From contig JAJSPD010000017.1 of NCBI GenBank assembly GCA_021307315.1, positions 186,001 to 250,000 of the forward strand: 64,000 nucleotides of DNA. Direction: 5' to 3'. This document shows, in pieces, positions 12,744 to 24,447 of the stretch. The notes below the pieces were generated by a model. It was not told the origin of the DNA and searched no databases. It worked only from the letters and a program-made list of their open reading frames with translations. A program made the position numbers and the translations under genes. The first letter of the stretch is position 1. Every line of letters starts with the position of its first letter. The DNA is from Bisporella sp. PMI_857. Taxonomy: Eukaryota > Ascomycota > Leotiomycetes > Helotiales > Helotiaceae.

Positions 12744-12769
12744 ATGGTATGGTATGGTATGGTATGGTA
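12744..12769. repeat. Microsatellite (ATGGT)5
   Basis: Five perfect tandem copies of ATGGT plus one base. It lies in the gene-free stretch upstream of the transporter and would be a usable polymorphic marker. Confidence 0.9.
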
Positions 12770-13737
12770 AATGCTAAAACCTTGGAGCCGAGTCTAAGGA
12801 GCTAAAGCGTAGAGTAGTACCTTCGTAGATTCACAAAAACATGGTTTTTGTGAAAGAGCCACCAAGTAGCGCATGCCTTGTACAGCCCAAGTGCGTGAGG
12901 CTTTTTCCTAGGACATGTTGTAAGGCACTAAGTTACCTCCAAGGCCATGTTCCACCAATTTCACTTGGCTTTAGGAGGACATATGACTGGGTGAAATGCT
13001 TTAAAACAAAAGCCGAAGAGGGATGGGAGAGATATTCCTGTGAGAGCTGTCATAAAAGTATCATGGGTGTATATATCCAACAGAAAGTCCGATACTTCAA
13101 AAATGTAGTTATTGTACGTAGTACTCTTAGTAATAAGTCATGATATTCCCTCTCTCTTTCTCTTTCCCATAACTCCATCCCAGCGAATCGGAGGCCCCAC
13201 TGCGTTTGATGCCTGAGTCGTTTAATTGTTCAGGTTCAGGCCAACCACAACCTTTTCTAAGCCCTACAGTTCGCCGATCGATCCCTCTATGCATTTTTAC
13301 TTGATGTACCTCGATGCTCCTACTCCTTGGTCCTGGAATCTTCCACTGGTTCTAGAGAGAAGATGGGGGGCCAGGGCCTAATCATTATGAACGAGTCTAA
13401 GAATCAAAATCATATACATCCTCCGCCCTTTTATTTTTTTATCTTTTTTATTTTCAATTAATTTTTATTATCCCCGGATCTCATCTCATTCTTGGGATAT
13501 CCATAACCCCCTCCTGTACCCCATCTCTTGTCCGTTACTCTACCGTGAACCGTGCTAAACCGTTCTGTTCTCTGTGCCGCAAACCTGCTGGGGGGGACTC
13601 TTCCGTGACAATTTCTCCCCTACCTGTACATCTGTACTGGACTGGACTGTATTTCGGAGGGGCTGGACTCGTGCAGGGTTGGCCAACGCCAACACCACTC
13701 AGCATCCTCACTTTACGCCTCATAAGCTGTACACTAG

Positions 13738-13774
13738 GTCCTAAAGCTCCTAAAAGTCCTAAAAGGTCCTAAGG
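13738..13774. repeat. Imperfect tandem repeat of GTCCTAAAAG type
   Basis: Four degenerate copies of a unit of about 9-10 bp (GTCCTAAAG, CTCCTAAAA, GTCCTAAAAG, GTCCTAAGG), located about 550 bp upstream of the transporter ATG. Confidence 0.7.
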
Positions 13775-14319
13775 CACCATCAAGACTTGGGCTTGCCCGT
13801 CCTCACTTCCCCTACACACCTCCCCCCCCGGAACAGCACCTGGCACATTGACTTGGGTGCTTTACCCTTCCCCACACGCTTATTTCTGCTGGATTCTTTC
13901 TTCCCCCCCCCCCCTCGCTGCCCCCTTCAACTGATCCCTTCTCCACCGCACCGCTCACTGTTCCCACCACCACTACACCACACCACACCCAACACCCAAA
14001 ACCCGCCCTACCGATCGACCTCGAACACACCCAAACCCTTCCGCCCCCCGAAACACTTCTTTCCCTCGACCACTCCGCTTCGCCAGTCCTGCTGTGTCTA
14101 TATCCTACCGACATAGAGTCTTCGAATCGGCTGCTAGAAGTTGTGCTGGGAAATGCTGTGCGGTGGCCTCGATCGTGCGAGACTCATCCTCAAATAGGAA
14201 TAGGGATGTTCATCCCCTCGCACCAAAATCTGGCCATCATCGTGAACGAACATACTGCCTAGGCTCTGCGACGAACCCGCGAGATAATCGACCGGCGCTG
14301 AGCGCACCCCGTCTTCGCC

Positions 14320-16254
14320 ATGACTTCTGCTGCTGCTACCGCATGGAAGGGATGGAAGAAGCCGGACAACGTCGCTGGCTCTTCAGCGCCGGCCATCATG
14401 GTTGGGTTGTTTGTGAGTAGAGATGTGGAGAACATAGCATTTGCGACTTGAGAGACTTGCTTGCTCTGGTAGAGGGATTGCATGAAAGCATGTCTGGTGG
14501 TCGTGAATGCTGTCGTCTTGCGCTGGTCAATTATTTCAGAGTCAAAACTAACATCGACTCGTAGGTTGCAATGGGAGGTCTCCTGTTTGGCTATGATACT
14601 GGGTGATTATCTCAGACACACTTAGAAGGCGTTTGACTGATAGATGGGCAGCACAATCTCCGGAATATTGCCTATGAAGGCTTTTCGTCTGCAGTTCTCA
14701 ACGGACAGCGGGGACCCGACGTATATCTCCCCAGCACAATCTTCCCAAGTGGTCGCGATACTGAGTGCCGGTACATTTTTCGGAGCTCTGCTTGCAGCGC
14801 CTATTGGCGATCGACTTGGTCGTCGTATATCCTTGATCATATCTGTGATCATTTTCTCCTTCGGTGTGGTTCTACAGACATGCGCGATGCAATTTCCACT
14901 GCTAGTCGCTGGAAGGTATGGTTTTATATCACGTTTATATGTCACGCTGGCTTACTCAGTATATAGATTCTTTGCTGGATTAGGCGTTGGGATCATCTCC
15001 GTTCTGGTTCCTCTGTATCAGTCCGAAATGGCACCAAAGTGGATTCGAGGCACACTTGTGTGTGCTTATCAACTTGCAATCACTGCTGGCCTCCTCCTCG
15101 CATCTGTTGTTAACCTATGTACCCAACACCTAGAAAGTGCAAACTCTTTCCGAATCCCATTTGCGCTCCAATTTGTCTGGGCCGGCGTTCTCTTTATGGG
15201 CCTCATCCTTCTTCCCGAAACGCCTCGTTATCTCATCAAACGCGGCTTGCACACTGATGCAGCCTTGTCTCTAAGCCGTCTCCGTCGCCTTGATATTACT
15301 CATCCTGCTTTGATCGAAGAACTCGCGGAGATAGAGGCAAATCACGAGTATGAATTAAGTCTTGGACCGTCAACGTATCGTGATACATTCGTTGGCAGCC
15401 CTCATTTAGGACGTCGACTTTTCACTGGATGTGGCTTACAGATGCTCCAACAACTTTCTGGCTGCAATTTCTTGTTCTACTATGGAACCACCTTCTTCTC
15501 CAACATTGGCATCTCGTCGCCATTTATAATTCAGCTGGTCATGAATATTGTGAACGTGGTATCCACCATCCCTGGTATGATGCTGGTTGAGTCTTTAGGA
15601 CGTCGACGCCTCCTTATGGGCGGTGCTGTTGGAATGGCTATATGTCACCTTACTATCGCCTCAGTTGGGACGGCCATTCCAAACGCCAAGGGGACTGGGA
15701 ATCTGGTTCTCATTGTCTTTGCATGCTGCTATATATTCTTCTTCGCTTCTACATGGGGCCCAGTACCATGGGTCGTTACCTCCGAAATCTATCCGCTCAA
15801 GGTTCGAGCTAAGTCTATGTCTATCTCCACGGCATCGAACTGGATTTTCAACTTTGCCATTGGATATGGCACACCATATCTTGTTAGTCCCGGAAAGGGC
15901 TCCGCAAACCTCGCCTCGAAGATATTCTTCGTCTGGGGAGGCTTTTGTGTAATGGCCTTCGTTTTTGTCTGGGCTATTGTATATGAAACTAGCAAGATCA
16001 GTCTCGAACAGATCGATGAAATGTACGAAAGAGTTGATCATGCTTGGAATAGCAGAGATTTTCAACCAAGCTGGAGTTTCCAGGAGATGCGCGATGAGGG
16101 AGCGTCTGCAAGTGGAATTCAGCCCGTGGAACTACAAGAAGACCTTACAAGAAGGCGGACAGGAACTAGTTCTAGCGCTACAGGAAGCGAAGCGACGTTA
16201 TCTGAGGAAGACAAGATCGTCGCGCAGATAGGAAATGTTGATTTGAGCTACTAA
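14320..16254 (+). CDS. MFS hexose/monosaccharide transporter
   Basis: Four exons: 14320-14412, 14565-14602, 14652-14915 and 14967-16254, giving 560 residues. The N-terminal run KPDNVAGSSAPAIMVGLF followed by GGLLFGYDTGT is characteristic of fungal high-affinity glucose transporters and the RCO-3/Hgt type. Sugar-transporter signatures are present: GDRLGRR after TM2, the AGRFFAGLGVG motif, PETPRYLIKRG at the start of the central loop, GRRRLL, and the VTSEIYPLKVRAK stretch before TM11. About twelve membrane segments can be seen. The intron at 14916-14966 has no stop and a length divisible by three, so it is invisible to simple frame search; it is removed because it breaks AGRFF. The transporter is expected in the plasma membrane, importing hexoses by proton symport. 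A glucose-sensor role cannot be excluded, although the C-terminal tail is short. Confidence 0.92.
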
Positions 16255-17858
16255 TAAAAACGGTCGCCCGTAAGGGCAATTTTGGTTTTGGGAACTGCGG
16301 GTATATTTCAGCGCGGAGTTTCAGTCCTGGAGTTCAAGGCATTGATTATGGACAACTGGCGTAGGAAAGGGTAAATCTATGAGAATTATATGGCGAATAT
16401 CTGGAGCTCCTGGCTATAGGAACTTTCATGTTTCTCTGGCGTCTTCTACATGCGTGGGCATCGCTGGAGTTCATTCCATCATGGGCTGTAATTCATTTTC
16501 AACATGCCCAGCGTATTCATGGCGGTGGATATAAGATGGGAGACAGGACAAAGGGGGGTAGGAGGTTCTCATGGGGTTGGTTGAAGAGTGGCTGGAACAG
16601 ATATTATCTGAGATATGCGTACTATGAATGCAAACTTGTGTTGATACCCTCAAAACATGGTTCATGCTCTCCTCGGAGCAACTTCTGCGGTCTAGACTTT
16701 TTTTTTTCTGTTGATGCGCAGACCGACGGTTATCCCTAGCATGAACGTTGCCATCCTGAAGCATATATATGTGCCGATATATCAAAGCATCGCAGCCCAG
16801 CCCCATTCACATTCTTCAGATCCGCACCTGGGGGGGGGGGATCATGAGGGTATTCTCTCGCCTCTTCATCGGGCCATGGTAGGCCTTTATATAAACATAC
16901 CTTATCCCCTCGCTCAGGTGAGGGCTATAGGATCCTGGATTTTCTCATCACCGCCATCCATCTTCTCTTCCTCCCTTTCCTTTTTTTTTTTTCCCCCCCA
17001 AACCTCCAATCCAATCTAGATCTATCCCGTTCGCGGCGCAACACACGCAACCCGTACATCTTTTTATTTGATCTTTTTTATCTTTATTTTATAAAAATAT
17101 TATTACTATTATTACTCAATCCCCATCTCCATCCATCCCTACCCCAATCCCTCCACAGCCTCAATCACAGCAGACCGTTAAGACGCTTTAATATCCCTCC
17201 CCTCTTTTTCTTTCTTTTTTTTCTAGCAGTACGGTGGGAATGGGAATGGGAGTTCGTGCTCACATACCGCAGCGTTTGGCAATCCCAACCCTTCCTCTCG
17301 CCCTCGCTTTGTCTTCTTTTTTACGGGGGAGGGATCCTGACGGATGCCGGCTTCGAACCTGGAGGTGGGTTTTCCCGGTGTGGTGGTATTGGGTGTGCGG
17401 CGCGGCAATATGGTATGTGATCCCTGCGAGCTGGATTTTGTGGAGGAGGGAAGGGGGGATTCGGTGATGTGTTTGTGTATGTATGTGTGTGTGTTTAGGA
17501 GGGAGGGGAGTGGGTTGTTGGTGGGTTGCGCGCTGGATGGGGTATGGGATATGGGAGTGATAGTGGCGAACGTTGGTATATGATAAGAAGGGAAAAACAC
17601 TTGGAATCTATGCTGGAGAACCGCAAGACACGAATTGTACTCGGATAATCGCCTGGCATGTGAGACCACCTTCTTGGGCAAGATGTAAGCTGTTCTTGTA
17701 AGATCCTAAGAGTTGGTGCTTGTTCAACGGCATTTTGTTCAGAGGAGAACGCAGTAAGTGTCCTCCATCGGTAGATACCAAAAATAACATGTCCAAAATC
17801 ATCGCATTCATGCTATCAATACAAATAAACATCCTATCCCCCCCCCGAAATATTTTAT
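16255..17858. other. Convergent gap with promoter-like features
   Basis: Although both neighbours end here, the right half looks like a promoter and leader on the plus strand: TATATAAAC near 16,888, then pyrimidine tracts at 16,965-17,220. A small frame (ATG 17,240 to TGA about 17,465, basic and tryptophan-rich) follows but resembles no family I know. I do not call a gene. Confidence 0.4.
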
Positions 17859-20015
17859 CTACAACTCCAAACTAGGCTTCTGTCCCTTTACTCTTCCAAT
17901 AACCTGACTAGGAGCATACTTGGGGATAACCTCATCGTCATGCAGCATCTCGAATTCCTCAGTCGCGTCACGGCCCATGAAGTTCATCAACGCCTGGGGT
18001 CCACCAGGGTGCTCATCCAGCCAATCGCTCAAATCTAACACGACGCCTTTGACAATCACCCAGAGATCCTCCTTGGTGTTGTGCTTCGCCACCTCCTCGA
18101 CTGAAAACTCCTTCTCTGGGATGGAAAACTTAGAGGGATTGTTGGGCTTGCTGACCTTTCCTGGATCTGAAGAGTCGGCGCCCTGCTTCAAGACAGGAGC
18201 TGCGGATTGTTGTGATTGCTTCAACTCGCCAGAGCCGCCGGACGATGAGGACTGGGTGTCCCATTCTACGGTAACCTTGCCCGGTTGCGACGGATCGATG
18301 TGCAGGGAGATTTGGCCGAGACGAGAGGCGGCACTGCCCACGCTACCCTTGAGGGCATTCTGGAAGAGATAGTTGCTGGCGGAGTCTCCTGCAACACGGC
18401 CGTAGACGACGCACCCAAGGAGGGATGAACCTCCGAGACGGTTGGCGCCGTGAACGCCTCCCGCAAGTTCTCCGCAGGCGTAAAGACCCTCGAATGGCTT
18501 GCCTTCGGAGTTGAGAATTTGGGCTTGATCGTTGATCTCGATACCACCCATCGTAAAGTGCAGAACTGGCTCCATTACGGCAACGTGGAAGTCATCGTTG
18601 ATGTCAACGGGTCCATTGTGGAAGAACTTCTTGCCATATGGATCCTTCTTCTTTCCTGCAGCAATGTCGTTGTATGCCTGGAATGTGCCTTGAAGATGTT
18701 CTGGGGCACAGCCAATCTCCTTCGCAAGCTCCTTTCCAGTCATCTTCTTCATGAGACCACGACCAGAGTAGTGGCGAGTATGGAAGTCAAGAACGTTGGA
18801 TGCCTTGGAGTTAAGGATGAGGCGGATTGGGAATTTTCCCTTGTCCTTCTCCTTCCACATCTCTCCGGAGACGTAATCTCTGTGACCAAGTTCGTCGCAG
18901 AAACGGTTACCATCTGCATTGAGGAGAAGACCACCCTCGCCACGAAGAGCCTCAGCAGCCAAAAATTTCCATTTGGAGCCTGGGTCTTTGGGGTCTACGA
19001 GACCGGTCGGATGTACCTGGACCTTGTCCATATCGATACCGTTACCGCCAATAGCCATAACCATCTTTTGTCCATCACCAGTGGCATGCACCCCATTGGT
19101 GGAAGCGAGGTGGAAGGTATCTGGTCTCCATTTCTTCAGCAGAGAAGTTTCTGTGAAATCAGCAGCATAGCCACCGGTTGCCAATACAACTGGTCCGTCG
19201 GCCGTTAGAGACTCTCCTCCGAACTCGTATGTAACACCAGTGATCTTATTGGCCTCCTTGTTGACGGCGGTGACACGAGCCTTCTTGATGATTTGAACCC
19301 GATCAGGCTCACTCTCTGCAAGCTCCTCGAGTCTTTGCATGAGCGCATATGTAATGGCCATACCCGGGAATTTGGCATCGTGCCCTCGGTGCGTTCTTGG
19401 CTGGGAGTGACCACTATGGAAGGATTAGCATGTGATCCAATGATGAGCGGAATTATGTAACATACCCTAACCGGGATACCAAGGTCAAATCGAGGTTGAA
19501 GACATCTTGGAGCCACTCAACCGCCGCCGCCGACTTGTATGTGAGGACCTTGATCAGGTCTGGTCTCGCCTTGTCTCTGGCAGATTTGATGGTGTCATCG
19601 TAGAACTGCTTGACGCTGTCTTGAATCTTGCTGTCAACTTGTGTTCTTGTGAGAGCACCGTTGATTCCTGATGTCTGCAAGTTGTTAGCGCGCCGTCCCC
19701 CGTAGAATAGTGGGCAAACATACAGCTTTGGTGGAGTTGCCTCCGAAGAAACCTAGTGTCTCTGTTAGGACTGACTCGCTGGCATCTATACCGAGATTGC
19801 GCTTTGGATGAAGATATGCGTACCTTGTTTATCTAGAACGAGGACATTACCTCCAGCAAGATAGATGGTATGGGCAGCACTCAAGCCGGATACTGTTGAA
19901 TAGTCAGTGATTGTGTGTTTGGGGGAAGGGGAGGGGGGGGGGGGGTGGAATGGATTTCGTCATGAGTAGAGAGTATCTTACATCCACCACCAACGACAAT
20001 GACCCTCGGTGCCAT
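17859..20015 (-). CDS. osm1: Soluble fumarate reductase (Osm1/Frd1 type) fused to cytochrome b5
   Basis: Five exons: 20015-19982, 19892-19824, 19752-19724, 19674-19466 and 19413-17859, giving 631 residues. The start is an FAD-binding fold (VIVVGGGLSGLSAAHTIYLAG, then KQGFFGGNSTKATSGING). The succinate-dehydrogenase/fumarate-reductase flavoprotein core follows (SQPRTHRGHDAKFPGMAIT, ATGGYAADF, HPTGLVDP, GELAGGVHGANRLGGSSL). Residues about 545-625 form a cytochrome b5 domain with the haem motif DEHPGG. The enzyme reduces fumarate to succinate and reoxidises FADH2, supporting redox balance under low oxygen. No clear organelle signal is seen, since the FAD fold begins at residue 4. The b5 domain suggests an electron route from a reductase to the flavin. 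The first intron holds a long G-tract on the plus strand. Confidence 0.93.
19921..19946 (+). other. G-tract (possible G-quadruplex) in fumarate reductase intron 1
   Basis: Runs of G on the plus strand (GGGGG, GGGG, then more than ten G in a row) lie within intron 1 (19893-19981), so the pre-mRNA carries a C-tract. Effect unknown. Confidence 0.55.
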
Positions 20016-21318
20016 GATTGACGTATGAAGCCTCGGCTAAGAAGAACAAGAGAAGAAAGGGAGATGATGGATTTCAATGGGTTGATGAGGATGAGGATGC
20101 TTTTGTTCTTGAAGAAAAAGAAAAAGAGATGGAGTTTCTGGAATGTGAAGGGGTTTGATTTATGAGAGAGAAAGAGAGCGATGGTTCAATTCGGAGGTAT
20201 TTGGAGCTAGTGGCCCTCGCTCGCGCTCCAAGCTGCCGAGGCTTGTAAAAGAGTAGTAGCAGTTGCCCACTCAGCCCACCAAATGCTGACCATTGACGGT
20301 CGGGTTGCTTCTGATTGGTACATCATCGTGCTGACTGGAAACTGGGGAGTTTCATGGAGAAAAAAAAATGCTACTTTTGCTCGTTCATTCAATTTGCAGA
20401 GCTACTGATTTCTGTTTTTTGGGATCTGAATGTCTAGAAGGAAGATTATCATCTTCTATCAATCAAATAGACGCAACGAAGCGGTCGTGTACGCCGTTAG
20501 TTACCGTAATTTACCGTAATTTACCGCATTGGATGGGCAAATGTGAGCGTGTCTCTCAAGGCAATATAGGACTGACTGACTTTCCTGAGAATGATAATAC
20601 TGGTAGTGGTAGTGGTAACTGGTGCTGGTCCTGTACTGGCAGCCTGCTGCTGCTGCTGCTGTTGATGTAAACATGTGAAAACCCGCTCCCCCAGGCCCAG
20701 AGTTCACTACAGTAACCCCCCCCCCCAAGAATACGCTAATACCCCTAAACGGCCTTCCCCATATTCGGCGATAGCGGACCACCCCCAGGCTCCCCCCAGG
20801 AAGATCAGGTGTCAGATGATGAAAAGGCATGCCAACCACCAACAACTACTGTACCGCTCATCTGATGCGCCGGACTTCCTGACATGTGAAAGAACCGCTA
20901 AGCTTTGGTTGACCCCAAAAAATATTAAAATAAAATAAAATTATACATATGCGGCTTGACTGCTCCTTCTGAATCTCTTCACCGGCGGGCTGGGAGATTT
21001 AAAAAACAGGTGCATCTCGCTTCCCGGTCAAGTGGCCTGAGGAGGAGAGAGACTCATGACATCCTCGGTACGGAGAGCGGTGCCGGAGTATCTAGACGGT
21101 TGACATGTAAACAAACCTCGACTTTTTATTATTATTAACACGACGGGAAATTTGACCCGCAAAAGATAGCCATTTCCAAGAACATATCAATTTCCTATTC
21201 TGCCATGGAGACATTAAACATTCTGCATATATGATTGCTGTATCTTATTGGCACATTATCGAGTAGAGAGTCCTCCCAAAAAAAAAAAAAAAGGTCCTGT
21301 TGATGTATCTACTTGGAT
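20016..21318. other. Promoter region of fumarate reductase; 3' side of the Rossmann-fold gene
   Basis: Both flanking genes are on the minus strand. It contains GA-rich leader sequence next to the start codon, a three-copy decamer at 20,501-20,530, a CTG run near 20,645 and a poly-A tract near 21,277. No coding sequence supported. Confidence 0.55.
20501..20530. repeat. Three tandem copies of TTACCGTAAT
   Basis: Two perfect and one variant copy (TTACCGCATT) of a 10-bp unit, about 490-515 bp upstream of the fumarate reductase start. The spacing of one helical turn makes a factor-binding array conceivable. Confidence 0.7.
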
Positions 21319-22169
21319 TCATGCCTTCTCGGCCAGCGCTTGTTTTCCTCTGTATCTCAATACATCATTCTCAAACAGCCGAGACTCATTTCGGGTGAGG
21401 AACGACTGAACAATCGATTCGTCATCTAACGTAATCGCGATCATGGCAGCTGCCAGTTCTTCAATATGGATGAGAAGTAGTTTTGCGGCCACAATGCTTG
21501 GAGTGAGATTTCCTCTCGCAAGTACACCTCCAGGTCGAACAATCGCGACATCAAAATTAGAGTTGTTTTCATCCTTTTTGATCGCAATTAAACTGTTCTC
21601 AACCTCGCCCTGCGGAATATTAGTCTTATTCTCCAGGGATGTGGTGTATTCCTTACCTTGATACGTCTAGAGTCTTCTAAGAACCAGACCTTCGTGTCTG
21701 GGTTTCTCTCTGCAAACATGCCGCTCAGGTAGAGGAAACGGAAACTCTTGCCTTTTGGGACTTGCGGTGCTAAATATTGGGCGAATGCGCTCGCAGCGGC
21801 GCGAGTGAAGCCAACTTCAACGCTGCGACAATAGTCCATATCGGTATTCTTTCGAGCCGGCGAGCCTAGAGCCCTAGATGATGTGAGCTGATGCTTTGTC
21901 TCTCTCGGCTTTTGCTGTTAGAGAGCTAGAACAGAGTATTATACATACCAGATGCAAGCTTGAGCACCATGTAGTTGACCTAAGACTTCATCTGGATATG
22001 TACTGAAATCTTCGTGAATGATAGCCTTTAGCTTAGGGTTCGAGGTGACCGTCTCTGGCAGTGGCTTTCGTGTAAGGCAAACGAGAGTGGTGATATCTTT
22101 GTGCTCCAGAGCTTGAAGAAGAACCTCGTGGCCGATGAAGCCAGTGGCTCCAGTCAGGATGACCTTCAT
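21319..22169 (-). CDS. NAD(P)-binding Rossmann-fold protein (NmrA/epimerase-like)
   Basis: Three exons: 22169-21949, 21873-21657 and 21609-21319, giving 242 residues. The start MKVILTGATGFIGHEVLLQAL carries the GxxGxxG dinucleotide-binding loop of atypical short-chain dehydrogenases. The middle has LYLSGMFAER at the position of the usual catalytic strand, and the VRPGGVLARG segment resembles the late strand of NmrA or oxidoreductase HTATIP2-like proteins. A full YxxxK pair is not evident, so it may be a sensor or a non-classical enzyme. The protein is small for an epimerase and probably cytosolic. The substrate is unknown. It shares a divergent promoter with the fasciclin gene. Confidence 0.8.
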
Positions 22170-22813
22170 CGTTATCGTTCTATCTGTCGATCGGAGCTAC
22201 GTAGACGAGTCAATCCCAATGCCAGGGGCAAAAAAGATTGAAGATTCGAGAAGGAGTTACGTCTAGTAAAGACACCAAACACTCTTTGCTTATGGAAAGC
22301 CTGAGTGTGTGTGAGGTGAGGTAGACCAAGAACACTGCACAAATATTATCGCTCCATCATGAAAATATATATCCTAGGCTAACGTTTGGAAATACGAAAA
22401 ATGAAAAATGCAAAAAGAAAAAAGGAACGAAAACTGAAAACGAGCAAGAGCGTTCAAATAGATATATTGCCTCCTCACATTGACATTCGGGGCAAATGAT
22501 TCAACCCCCGTCTCCAACGAACGGCTGATTGGAGAAAGGTGCTTGGGGTTTTCAGCTGAACACACTGGTGACAGGCGACCTATGAACAGGGGCAAGTAGT
22601 TGCAGACTTCTGGTTCGCCCATCCGTATTTCATTTTCCTCATCCGCCTCTATGGAAGGGATGAGAGGATGAGGTTTCTCCCAGAAGGAGTAGTGGTTTGA
22701 ATAGGACCGTGGGTCACACGTGCTAGTACCTCTTGGCATATTGATACATCGTCATCGGTTCCAACTACCTTTGCGTCGCATAATTTCTAGATACACAAGA
22801 GAACTCCTTCAAT
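22170..22813. other. Divergent promoter (Rossmann-fold gene / fasciclin gene)
   Basis: 644 bp between two start codons facing apart. I see no clear TATA box and no other feature. Confidence 0.5.
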
Positions 22814-23537
22814 ATGCGATATCCATCCATTTTCTCGCATTTGATAGCTCTGACTCTCCTACTCACTACCTCTACAACCGCACAGCAGCACCCCCTCCTA
22901 AATCACGACCTCGGACTCCGCATGCCTTCCTTCGCAGACTCCGACCCCAATCCTGGCGCTTCAGAAGGAGATAGCGTTATCCTCAGTGATGTGCTGGGCC
23001 GCGATCGCAGCATTAACATCTTCGCAGGCTTCACACGGGATTTCGCAACTGTGACCCAGCGATTCGAAGATTCTGCACTCAACACCACCATCCTAGCGCC
23101 TATAAACTCCGCTATCATGGCTTTGCCCCGCAAGCCATGGGAAGACCCTGAGGACTATGAAAAGCTGGGGAAGGCGGCTTATGGGGGAGAAGAAGGCGAG
23201 GAGAGAGCGAAAGAGAATTTGAGGAGATTCGTGGAAGCGCATGTTATAACGGAGAGTCCCTGGGAGGAGAAGAAAAAGGTTAAGACCTTGGCCGGTGGTG
23301 AGATTTGGTGGGAGAATAGGGAAGGAGGCAAGGTGGTATGTTATTTCAATAGATGTGGCGATTTGGGCTTTGGCTAACGGGAGTGCAGATTCAACCTGGA
23401 AACATTGAAGTTAGCAGTATTGCCAGTAAGCAGTAACAGATAGCTTTCTTTCTGTGTGTCGATACTAACAGTATTGCCTAGGCAAGGTATACAATGGTGA
23501 AGTCTGGATCTTGAAGGGTGTAAGGAATTACGCATAG
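22814..23537 (+). CDS. Secreted fasciclin (FAS1) domain protein
   Basis: Three exons: 22814-23335, 23389-23425 and 23482-23537, giving 204 residues. A signal peptide of about 22 residues (hydrophobic core LIALTLLLTT) precedes a single FAS1-like domain. The hallmark FAS1 boxes are visible: TTILAPINSAIMALP (H1 region), FVEAHVITES, and the C-terminal box spread over the splice junctions, KVIQPGNIEV...NGEVWILKGV. FAS1 domains act in cell adhesion at membranes or in the wall. No GPI signal follows, so the protein is probably secreted or vacuolar. The two last exons are short but close the domain exactly as expected, which supports the model. Confidence 0.85.
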
Positions 23538-24447
23538 ATGGGCACAATTCATTTTTGGGGGGCTGAAATCGGCATTAGAAAAGGTGTTCACGGCGTAGGG
23601 ATAAAACGATCATGATTTATGATATTTCGACTTTATGAGACAATAAGGAAGGGTTTCTATCCCCTGTGTTAGCAGAGGGAAATGTGTTAATTGCAAATTA
23701 CAAGCATACACCACTGCATGTTGAACTGAAGTTACGCAGTTGAGCATGCTCTCTGTGAAAAGTTGGCTGTGTCCTCTAGGGAAGCCTTAGGGCAATAATT
23801 TATAAATTGCACAATATCTCAAAGTTTTACAGAGAGAAATAGGCATGACAAATGTAGGAGAACAAAGATTGTGCTATCTATGACAATACCAGGCAGCTAT
23901 GAAGATATACTTAACAGCCAGCTATACAACTAATTGTACATATCAAAATAAGATGCGCAGCAAAACATCCTGTCTACGGATATTTTGCCTTCGACTCGAT
24001 TTCATGATAAAATTCCAATGTCCTTAAGTGGTTGTCATAGGTGTTCAATATTAGAAGCCTAATAGAATCTTTAGTGGAAAGGCTGATAGTCAGCCTCGCG
24101 CCAAGTGGAGTCATCCCCCTTCTCTTCATCATCGCGCTGTGATTTCAGAGCAACCATCACTACGCATGTTAATGCCCATAATCTCTAGCAACAGAAACCT
24201 CTTTTTGACCGAATCTGCCGATTGAGTATCGCGGAAACCTCATGCTGTAGCATTCTCGAGTGCCGGCGCAAATATCGCAAAACTGTGCCTCCCAAATTCG
24301 TCATTCAAAGCCTTCCAGTTTTTAACACGAGAAGGAAGTATCCAAGCCAAAGCAAGATACTCGGATACGGCGTAGGCTTGATGCCTCAATAACACCTCGT
24401 ATTTTTGAATATCAAAAGCTTTTCCTACTCGAAAGATTATCGCGACG
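23538..24447. other. Intergenic region upstream of SIN3
   Basis: AT-rich spacer holding the 3' UTR of the fasciclin gene and the SIN3 promoter. No other feature seen. Confidence 0.55.

Larger units (their letters stand above)
11247..14319. other. 3-kb gene-free stretch and long leader of the sugar transporter
   Basis: No coding signal is visible. It holds A/T homopolymer tracts (11,600-11,870), a pentanucleotide array at 12,744-12,769, and a decanucleotide repeat at 13,738-13,774. From about 13,400 it becomes C/T-rich on the plus strand, typical of the promoter and 5' UTR of a strongly expressed fungal gene, here the transporter starting at 14,320. Confidence 0.55.

Noticed and set aside
13787..14116. 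Pro-rich 109-codon plus-strand frame and its 100-codon Gly-rich antisense frame
   Set aside because: Both arise from the C-rich leader of the sugar transporter; low complexity and no conserved pattern.
17340..17365. T-arm-like GGTTCGAAGCC on the minus strand
   Set aside because: No matching acceptor, D or anticodon stems can be built around it.
17223..17681. 152-codon minus-strand frame (Pro/Ser/Thr/His-rich)
   Set aside because: Its composition follows the pyrimidine-rich plus-strand leader; no family resemblance and no supporting splice or start context.
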